Shown: in pieces, positions 58,227-64,000 of the stretch
How the letters are laid out: the number at the start of each line of letters is the position of its first letter
How positions within the stretch are numbered: the stretch's first letter is position 1
Notes under the pieces: model-generated
Database searches by the model: none
Told to the model about the DNA's origin: nothing
What the model saw: the letters and a program-made list of their open reading frames with translations, nothing else
Assembly: GCF_030164465.1 (NCBI RefSeq)
Contig: NZ_JASNJE010000005.1
Coordinates: forward strand, 1-64,000
Direction of reading: 5' to 3'
Origin: Sedimentitalea xiamensis
GTDB taxonomy: Bacteria; Pseudomonadota; Alphaproteobacteria; Rhodobacterales; Rhodobacteraceae
Length of the DNA stretch: 64,000 bases
Position numbers and translations under genes: made by a program

Positions 58227-59288
58227 ATGACCCGCACCATCGTCGAAAGCAAATCCAGGACCGCCATCATCGGATTTGACCAGCCATTCTGCGTCATCGG
58301 GGAGCGGATCAATCCGACGGGCCGCAAGAAACTCGCGGCCGAGCTGGAAGCGGGCGACTTTTCGACCGTGGAAAAGGATGCCTTGGCGCAGGTCGCGGCG
58401 GGCGCGACCGTCCTGGATATCAATGCGGGCGTGGTCTACAATTCCAACCCCAACCCGAACGAAACCGAACCGCCGCTGATGACGAAAATCGTCGAACTCG
58501 TTCAGGGGCTGGTGGACGTTCCGCTGTGCATCGACAGTTCGGTTCCCGCCGCTCTGGAAGCCGGGCTTGCGGTCTGTGAGGGCCGGCCTCTCTTGAATTC
58601 GGTCACGGGCGAAGAAGACCGGATGGAACAGATCCTGCCGCTGGTCAAGAAATACAACGTTCCGGTCGTCGCGATCAGCAATGACGATACCGGGATTTCC
58701 GAAGATCCGGACGTGCGTTTCGAGGTGGCGAGGAAAATCGTGCAGCGTGCTGCCGATTACGGCATACCGGCACATGACATCGTCGTCGATCCGCTGGTGA
58801 TGCCGGTCGGTGCGATGGGAACGGCTGGTCTACAGGTGTTCACGCTGGTGCGGCGGCTGCGGGAAGAGCTCGGCGTCAACACCACCTGCGGTGCGTCCAA
58901 TATCAGCTTCGGCCTTCCGAACCGCCACGGCATCAACAACGCTTTCCTGCCGATGGCGATGGGCGCGGGGATGACCAGCGCGATCATGAACCCGGTCGCC
59001 CTGCCGGTCACGCAAAGCAAGATCGCCGAAAAGAAGGCCGAAGTCGCCGAGGCCGGGATCGTTCTGCCCGAGGATATCGACGACGAGACATTCGTGACCC
59101 TGTTCGGCATGGGGTCGACCCTGTCGCGGGCCGGCTCGGAAATGGAAGCCATCCGCGCCGCGAACTTCCTGACCAATAACGATCCGCATGGCGCGGAATG
59201 GATCCGCACCAACAAGCAGCCGGCCAGGGCCGGCGACGAAGGGCGCGGGCGGGCGGGCCGCTCTGGCGGCCGCCGGCGCAGGGCCTGA
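58227..59288 (+). CDS. Methyltetrahydrofolate:corrinoid methyltransferase (pterin-binding family)
   Basis: 353 residues of the pterin-binding TIM barrel. Features: FCVIGERINPTGRKKLAAEL, ATVLDINAGVVYNSNPNPNE, LVDVPLCIDSSVPAALEAGL, NVPVVAISNDDTGISEDPDV, and CGASNISFGLPNRHGINNAF. It transfers a methyl group from a corrinoid protein to THF (or back). Known relatives work with MttB-type enzymes on glycine betaine and similar quaternary amines. No corrinoid-binding or MttB gene is visible downstream; the next gene starts an unrelated cluster 125 bases on. The C-terminus is very basic (GRGRAGRSGGRRRRA). Confidence 0.9.
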   Translation: MTRTIVESKSRTAIIGFDQPFCVIGERINPTGRKKLAAELEAGDFSTVEKDALAQVAAGATVLDINAGVVYNSNPNPNETEPPLMTKIVELVQGLVDVPLCIDSSVPAALEAGLAVCEGRPLLNSVTGEEDRMEQILPLVKKYNVPVVAISNDDTGISEDPDVRFEVARKIVQRAADYGIPAHDIVVDPLVMPVGAMGTAGLQVFTLVRRLREELGVNTTCGASNISFGLPNRHGINNAFLPMAMGAGMTSAIMNPVALPVTQSKIAEKKAEVAEAGIVLPEDIDDETFVTLFGMGSTLSRAGSEMEAIRAANFLTNNDPHGAEWIRTNKQPARAGDEGRGRAGRSGGRRRRA

Positions 59289-59413
59289 ACGGCGGATCGT
59301 CCCATTCCGAATGGCTTCGGCTGGCTACCTTTGGGCGGCCGGCCGGCCGTCGCGGAAACGGTGCCCGGTCTCGGGGCTTGACCCCAGCGCCTTGAATCGG
59401 GTCCGATCGGAAC

Positions 59414-60460
59414 ATGGAAATTGTTGCAAGCCCGTTTCGCGGCGCGTCAAGGCAGATCGTGCTTCCCGAAGACGTGCCTTTTCCCAGCACCGATGCAGCC
59501 CGGCCGCTGGATCTGATCAGGCGCTGTCCGAAAGCGGGGAAAACGCCGCTGACCGGACTGCCGAATCTCGCGAAAAGCCTCCGCCTGGCCGAGATACTGG
59601 TCAAGGACGAGCGGGACCGGATGGGTCTTGGCAGTTTCAAGGCGCTCGGCGCGGCTTATGTGATCGCACAGGATGCGCAGGAGGGGCGCGCGCGGGGCAC
59701 GACCTATGTCACAGCAAGTGCCGGAAACCACGGCCTGTCCGTCGCGGCGGGTGCCCAGGCGTTCAAGGCCAACGCCGTCGTCTACATTGCCGAGACGGTG
59801 CCCGAAACCTTTGCCGGACGGCTGCGCGACCTGGGGGCAAAAGTCGTTCGGGAAGGCCGCAGTTACGAGTTCAGCATGGCCGCGGCCCAGCAGGCGGCGC
59901 GCGACAATGGCTGGACATTGCTGTCGGACAGTTCCTGGCCCGGTTATGTCGACCCGCCGTATCTGGTCATGGAAGGGTATCTTGTTCTCATGGCCGAAGT
60001 ATTCGGCCAGATCGCAGAGCCGCCGACGCATGTTTTCCTGCAGGCCGGCGTCGGGGGACTGGCAGCCGCATCGGCCGCCCTCGCACGTGACCGCTGGGGC
60101 GACGATCCGATCATCGTCGTCGTGGAACCGGAATTCGCGCTAGCCCTGACAGAGTCGATCCGGGCGGAATCGCCGATCGTGTCCCGGGGTCCGGTCTCTG
60201 CGATGGGGCGGCTGGATTGCAAGGAGCCGTCGCTCATCGCTTTGAAAGGCCTGGCGCGGGATGCGGATCTGTTCGCCACGATTTCCGAAGAGGAAGGCGA
60301 AAAGGGCGCGGCGGTCGCACGACAGGTCGGGCTTCATTCGACGCCGTCCGGCGCTGCGGGGCTTGCCGCGCTGCTGGCGGCAGAGCCGCATCGCGCCGAA
60401 TTGGGCCTCACCGGGGATTCGCGCGTATTGATCATCCTGAGCGAAGGCGCAGAAAGATGA
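59414..60460 (+). CDS. PLP-dependent lyase, diaminopropionate ammonia-lyase-like
   Basis: 348 residues of fold type II PLP enzymes. Lys of GLGSFKALGAAYVIAQDAQ is the Schiff-base residue, YVTASAGNHGLSVAAGAQAF the phosphate-binding loop, and LQAGVGGLAAASAALARD the second glycine loop. The sequence WPGYVDPPYLVMEGYLVLMA resembles diaminopropionate ammonia-lyases; threonine-dehydratase-like enzymes of ectoine catabolism (EutB) are the close alternative. The stop overlaps the M24 peptidase start by four bases, so it belongs to the same catabolic operon. Confidence 0.85.
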   Translation: MEIVASPFRGASRQIVLPEDVPFPSTDAARPLDLIRRCPKAGKTPLTGLPNLAKSLRLAEILVKDERDRMGLGSFKALGAAYVIAQDAQEGRARGTTYVTASAGNHGLSVAAGAQAFKANAVVYIAETVPETFAGRLRDLGAKVVREGRSYEFSMAAAQQAARDNGWTLLSDSSWPGYVDPPYLVMEGYLVLMAEVFGQIAEPPTHVFLQAGVGGLAAASAALARDRWGDDPIIVVVEPEFALALTESIRAESPIVSRGPVSAMGRLDCKEPSLIALKGLARDADLFATISEEEGEKGAAVARQVGLHSTPSGAAGLAALLAAEPHRAELGLTGDSRVLIILSEGAER

Positions 60461-61623
60461 TCGAACCCGAGCGGGGCTTTCCGGAAGTGGAATACCGAAG
60501 CCGGGTTGAAAATGCGCAATCGCTGATGGCGCGCGAGGGCCTCGACGCCCTGCTGCTGAATACGGAGCCGGATGTGCGCTATTTCTCCGGTTTCCTGACC
60601 CGGTTCTGGGAAAGCCCGACCCGGCCCTGGTTTCTGGTGCTGCCCCAGTCGGGACTCCCGATCGCCGTCATCCCGAAAATCGGCGCCGCGCTGATGGCCA
60701 AGACATGGATCGCCGACATCCGGAGCTGGCAAGCGCCGGACCCGGTCGATGACGGGGTGACTCTGTTGGCCGAAACTCTGTCCGAAACCCTTGGCGGGGC
60801 GGGGCGTGTGGGCGTGCCGATGGGGCAGGGGACCTGTCTGCGGATGCCGCTTCGCGACTGGCATGCCTTGAAAGCGCGCCTGCCTCGGATCCGGTTCGAT
60901 GACGACAGTGACATCGTGAAGCGCCTGCGGATGGTCAAATCCGAGCGCGAGATCGCCAAGATCCGGAACGCCTGCGCGATTGCGGACCGGGCATTCGCCA
61001 GGGTGCCCGACTTCGCCTGTTCCGGGACGCCGCTGGATCGGGTCTTTCGCCGGTTTCAGGCCGTATGCCTGGAAGAAGGCGCGGATTGGGTTCCCTATCT
61101 TGCGGGCGGCGCCGGTCAGGGCGGCTATGACGACGTGATTTCGCCTGCGACCTCGGCGCCTTTGAAAGCCGGAGACGTTCTGATGCTCGACACCGGGTTG
61201 GTGCATGACGGATATTTCTGCGATTTCGACCGGAATTTCTCTGTTGGCCGGCCGGATGACGGAACGCGCGCGGCCCACGAACGGCTGGTGGATGCCGTGG
61301 CCGCGGCATCGGAGATCGCGCGCCCCGGAACCATCGCCGCGGACCTGTTTCACGCGATGGACCGGGTCCTGTCCGGGGGGGCAGGCGGGGCGGACGCGGG
61401 ACGGCTCGGCCACGGGCTTGGCATGCAGCTTACCGAGGGCCTTTCGCTGATACCCGAAGACGACACCGTTCTGGAAACCGGCATGGTTCTGACGCTGGAA
61501 CCGGGGCTGGACCGTCCGGGCGGGCGGATCATGGTGCACGAGGAAAACATCGCCATTCGGGATGGCGCGCCGGCGTTCCTGTCCCGCCGGGCGAGCCGGG
61601 ACATCACGGTTCTGGACGGGTGA
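60457..61623 (+). CDS. M24-family metallohydrolase (Xaa-Pro peptidase/ectoine hydrolase-like)
   Basis: 388 residues. It has a creatinase-type N-terminal domain (ALLLNTEPDVRYFSGFLTRF) and a pita-bread C-terminal domain with all five metal ligands: Asp in MLDTGLVHDG, Asp in CDFDRNFSVG, His in RLGHGLGMQL, Glu in LTLEPGLDRP, and Glu in MVHEENIAI. Members include Xaa-Pro aminopeptidase, creatinase and the ectoine hydrolase DoeA/EutD. The neighbours (PLP lyase, Asp/Glu racemase-like enzyme) recall the eut/doe cluster, so hydrolysis of a small amidine or amide is more likely than general peptidase activity. Confidence 0.85.
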   Translation: MIEPERGFPEVEYRSRVENAQSLMAREGLDALLLNTEPDVRYFSGFLTRFWESPTRPWFLVLPQSGLPIAVIPKIGAALMAKTWIADIRSWQAPDPVDDGVTLLAETLSETLGGAGRVGVPMGQGTCLRMPLRDWHALKARLPRIRFDDDSDIVKRLRMVKSEREIAKIRNACAIADRAFARVPDFACSGTPLDRVFRRFQAVCLEEGADWVPYLAGGAGQGGYDDVISPATSAPLKAGDVLMLDTGLVHDGYFCDFDRNFSVGRPDDGTRAAHERLVDAVAAASEIARPGTIAADLFHAMDRVLSGGAGGADAGRLGHGLGMQLTEGLSLIPEDDTVLETGMVLTLEPGLDRPGGRIMVHEENIAIRDGAPAFLSRRASRDITVLDG

Positions 61624-62378
61624 GCAAAATGCGGATTGCGTATGAGTTGAAAAACGACACACGACCGAACATCGGTCTGATTGTGCTTCAGGCGGATCAT
61701 CGGATCGAACAGGATTTCCGCCGCCTGATCCCGCTGTCGAGCAATCTTCATGTCTCGCGGGTGCCAAGCGGCGCGGAAGTCACGCCCGAAACCCTGAGCC
61801 GCATGGAAAACGATCTGCCCCGCGCCGCCGCATTGTTGCCGCCTTCGGTCCCGTTCGATGCCATCGGATATGCCTGCACTTCCGGCGCGGCACAGATCGG
61901 CCCCGCCCGGGTGGCCGACCTGGTGCGCAGCCAGGCCCGTGTCAAGGCGGTGAGCGATCCCGTCAGCGCGTTGATCGCGGCTTGTGCGGCGCTGGGGCTG
62001 AAGCGGCTGGGGCTGCTGTCTCCCTATGTCGAATCCGTGTCCGAACGGTTGCGGCAAGTCCTGGCGGGACAGGGGATATCCACCCCGGTCTTTGGCAGTT
62101 TCGATCAGGCCGACGAAGCCACGGTCGCGCGCATATCTGCGACTTCGCTCCTGAACGGCGTGAACCGTCTCGCGCGAAAGGGCGGGATCGACGGGGTTTT
62201 CCTGTCCTGCACGAATCTCGATACGCTGGACATCATCGCCACGCTGGAAACCGAAACCGGGTTGCCGGTGCTGTCCAGCAACCTGGTGCTCGCCTGGCAT
62301 CTGAATCGGCTGTCCGGCGGGCGCCATTTCCCGCGCCAGCCCGGACGCTTGCTTGCGGGCCGCCCCGAAACCTCCTGA
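61620..62378 (+). CDS. Asp/Glu racemase-superfamily enzyme (maleate isomerase/EutA-like)
   Basis: 252 residues. It carries two active-site cysteines of the superfamily, in AIGYACTSGAAQIGPARVAD and GVFLSCTNLDTLDIIATLE. IGLIVLQADHRIEQDFRRLI at the start and KAVSDPVSALIAACAALGLK, then RLGLLSPYVESV, match maleate isomerase/arylmalonate decarboxylase-like proteins, including EutA of ectoine utilisation. Starts at GTG 61620 overlapping the M24 stop, or at ATG 61629. Translation is coupled to the upstream gene. Confidence 0.87.
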   Translation: MSKMRIAYELKNDTRPNIGLIVLQADHRIEQDFRRLIPLSSNLHVSRVPSGAEVTPETLSRMENDLPRAAALLPPSVPFDAIGYACTSGAAQIGPARVADLVRSQARVKAVSDPVSALIAACAALGLKRLGLLSPYVESVSERLRQVLAGQGISTPVFGSFDQADEATVARISATSLLNGVNRLARKGGIDGVFLSCTNLDTLDIIATLETETGLPVLSSNLVLAWHLNRLSGGRHFPRQPGRLLAGRPETS

Positions 62379-62536
62379 TCGCGCGGGCGAGTTCCGGCCC
62401 GCGCCGACCGCAGAAGGGCAGGCAGGGTGGTCTTGTGTCTTGGTTTGGGGCGACCGCGTGGCTAAGATGAAAACATTCGAACGAACCGCCGCAGGGCAAC
62501 GGGCCGTATTCGGCCGCAAAGGCAAGGAAACTGAAC

Positions 62537-62746
62537 ATGACGGACAAGGCTGCGCAACTGGCAGAGATCATCAAGGAAATCGAGGAAGTGGACACCTGCA
62601 TTGCGGATCTCGAAGCCGACGCGAGGCGGGACCCCAAGACCAACGCGGCCCGGCACAACAAGTTCGCCTGCAAGACCATGCGCCGCTACCGGGTCCGGCT
62701 CGTGGATGAACGCGATCAGTTGCTCAGCGGCCTGTCCGAGGCTTGA
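62537..62746 (+). CDS. Small coiled-coil protein of unknown function
   Basis: A 69-residue soluble protein (TDKAAQLAEIIKEIEEVDTC, IADLEADARRDPKTNAARHN, KFACKTMRRYRVRLVDERDQ). It is rich in charged residues with heptad character at both ends, and AGGAAACTGAAC precedes the ATG. It lies between the racemase-like gene and an SDR gene, 158 bases after the former. No family recognised. Confidence 0.7.
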   Translation: MTDKAAQLAEIIKEIEEVDTCIADLEADARRDPKTNAARHNKFACKTMRRYRVRLVDERDQLLSGLSEA

Positions 62747-62833
62747 GCTCCCCGGTTGCGTGTCCCTGGGAAGCGCGTCACAGTGACCTTGACAGACGGC
62801 CGGCGGCACCCGGTCTTGCAGGAGAATAACCAC

Positions 62834-63586
62834 ATGACGCGGACGGCAGACTTCCGGGACAGAATCGCGGTGGTGACAGGCGGCGCGCAGGGCATCGGTC
62901 TGGCGGTGGTCCGAACCCTGATCGCCAGAGGCGCGCGGGTGGCCATCTGGGACATGAACCCGGCGCGGGCCCTGTCCGAGATGGAGGGCGTCAACGATGG
63001 CGATTTTCAGGTCATCGACTGCAACGTCGCCGACTGGGACAGCGTGAAGGCGGCGGCGGAACGGACCCTGCAAGGTTTTGGCCGCATCGATGCGCTGGTG
63101 AACAGCGCGGGCGTGGCAGGACCCAACAGGACCGTGCAGGACTATGATAACGGGGACTGGGCCGATATCGTCCAGATCAACCTGACCGGAACGTACTTCG
63201 TCAACAAGGCGGTCATCGGTGCGATGAAGGACCGGAACTACGGGAGGATCGTCAATATCGCGTCGATCGCCGGCAAGGAAGGCAATCCGAATGCCTGCGC
63301 CTATTCCGCGTCCAAGGCGGGGGTGATCGGCTTCACGAAGACCCTGGGCAAGGAACTGGCGGAATTCGACATCGCGGTGAACTGTGTGACTCCGGCGGCG
63401 GCCCGAACGCCGATCTTTGATCAGATGAGCCAGCAGCACATCGACTACATGCTGTCGAAAATTCCCAGAAACCGGTTTCTCGAAGTGGACGAGGCCGCCA
63501 ACATGATCGCCTGGCTGGCGAGCGCGGAAAATTCTTTCTCCACAGGCGCCGTCTTCGACCTGTCGGGCGGTCGCGCAACATACTGA
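62834..63586 (+). CDS. Short-chain dehydrogenase/reductase
   Basis: 250 residues of the classical SDR type: NAD(P) loop AVVTGGAQGIGLAVVRTLIA, structural ALVNSAGVAGP, catalytic Ser in IVNIASIAGKEG, and Tyr-x3-Lys in CAYSASKAGVIG. An acidic residue after the second strand (VAIWDMNPA) suggests NAD rather than NADP. It resembles 3-oxoacyl-reductase-like sugar/alcohol dehydrogenases. The ATG at 62834 has AGGAGA nine bases upstream; the frame extends 26 codons upstream without SDR character. Probably co-transcribed with the aminotransferase that follows after 34 bases. Confidence 0.92.
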   Translation: MTRTADFRDRIAVVTGGAQGIGLAVVRTLIARGARVAIWDMNPARALSEMEGVNDGDFQVIDCNVADWDSVKAAAERTLQGFGRIDALVNSAGVAGPNRTVQDYDNGDWADIVQINLTGTYFVNKAVIGAMKDRNYGRIVNIASIAGKEGNPNACAYSASKAGVIGFTKTLGKELAEFDIAVNCVTPAAARTPIFDQMSQQHIDYMLSKIPRNRFLEVDEAANMIAWLASAENSFSTGAVFDLSGGRATY

Positions 63587-63620
63587 TCTGTCTGTCACAG
63601 CTCTGATTGCAGGAAAAACC

Positions 63621-64000
63621 ATGAAAACGATTGCCGGATTTGACCGAATTGGCGAAGAAAACGCCTTTGCCGTTCTGGCGCGGGCCGGGGCGCTGGCAGC
63701 GCAGGGCATGGATGTGATCAACCTGGGCATCGGGCAACCGGATTTCCGCACACCCGATCATATTGTCGAGGCCGCGATCAAGGCTTTGCGCGACGGGCAT
63801 CACGGCTACACGCCCGCGACCGGAATCCCGCCCCTGCGCGAAGCCGTATCTGCCGACCTGCACCGGCGTTTTGACGTCGAGGTCAATCCCGACAACGTGC
63901 TGATCGTGCCGGGCGGCAAGATCACCATGTTCGCGGCCATCCTGATGTTCGGCGAACCGGGTGCCGAGATTCTCTATCCCGATCCCGGCTTTCCGATCTA
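63621..64000 (+). CDS. Class I/II aminotransferase, partial (cut by window end)
   Basis: The first 126 codons of a PLP aminotransferase of the aspartate-aminotransferase (AspC/AAT I) fold: INLGIGQPDFRTPDHIVEAA, HHGYTPATGIPPLREAVSAD, and VLIVPGGKITMFAAILMFGE with the PGDE-like GEPGAEILYPDPGFP. The Schiff-base Lys and the C-terminal Arg lie outside the window. AGGAAAA precedes the ATG. Likely completes the catabolic cluster started by the PLP lyase. Confidence 0.92.
   Translation, partial: MKTIAGFDRIGEENAFAVLARAGALAAQGMDVINLGIGQPDFRTPDHIVEAAIKALRDGHHGYTPATGIPPLREAVSADLHRRFDVEVNPDNVLIVPGGKITMFAAILMFGEPGAEILYPDPGFPI

Overview
This 64 kb window is GC-rich DNA from an alphaproteobacterium, most likely a Rhodobacterales (Roseobacter-group) member. 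The reasons are the gene repertoire (Tad pilus locus, TRAP transporter, VPLPA-type C-terminal sorting tail, DUF1326/DUF2182 pair, a one-carbon cluster with a 'virulence factor' domain protein and a corrinoid methyltransferase) and the uniformly high third-position GC. No rRNA, tRNA or CRISPR was seen.

Layout. 1-8.7 kb is a transposon graveyard: an IS630 element running off the left edge, broken IS3, IS5 and IS6 transposases, and fragments of an FGE-sulfatase-type gene and an amidohydrolase. Between them lie intact islands: an LssY-C domain protein, a DUF1326-DUF2182 pair, and a truncated-globin/adenylate-cyclase operon. 8.8-11 kb holds a LuxR-type regulator and a secreted VPLPA-tailed protein. 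11.5-21.7 kb is a Tad/Flp pilus locus (flp, cpaB, tadG-like, two tadE-like, cpaE, cpaF, tadB, tadC, a LuxR regulator, cpaA) without a visible secretin or TadD. 21.9-30.7 kb is an aromatic meta-cleavage locus: galD, galC/ligK, a VOC extradiol dioxygenase and galB, a divergent two-HTH LysR regulator, and a TRAP transporter.

31.2-43.4 kb is the most unusual part. It has a degenerate CPBP-type membrane protein, a radical SAM/SPASM maturase, and a 934-residue precursor-like protein. That protein begins with a textbook double-glycine leader, continues as about 800 residues of [Asp/Asn]-Glu-X triplets, and ends in a three-cysteine tail. Next come a terminator, a small unknown protein, an HlyD-like adaptor, a C39-peptidase/ABC-type membrane protein without a recognisable ATPase domain, a second ABC-TMD-like membrane protein without an ATPase, and, on the opposite strand, a 2OG-Fe(II) oxygenase and a secreted HExxH metallopeptidase. 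I read this as a candidate undescribed system that modifies and exports a giant acidic repeat RiPP.

43.7-53.7 kb carries an alpha-methylacyl-CoA racemase, a PAS protein, an AttEFGH-like ABC/lipocalin operon, a cardiolipin synthase, a histone-deacetylase-family enzyme and a two-gene envelope-stress-like pair. 53.9-59.3 kb carries BrkB, RlmE, Ppx/GppA and a folate/corrinoid one-carbon operon. 59.4-64 kb is an amino-acid-derivative catabolic cluster (PLP lyase, M24 peptidase, Asp/Glu racemase family, SDR, aminotransferase cut by the window end).
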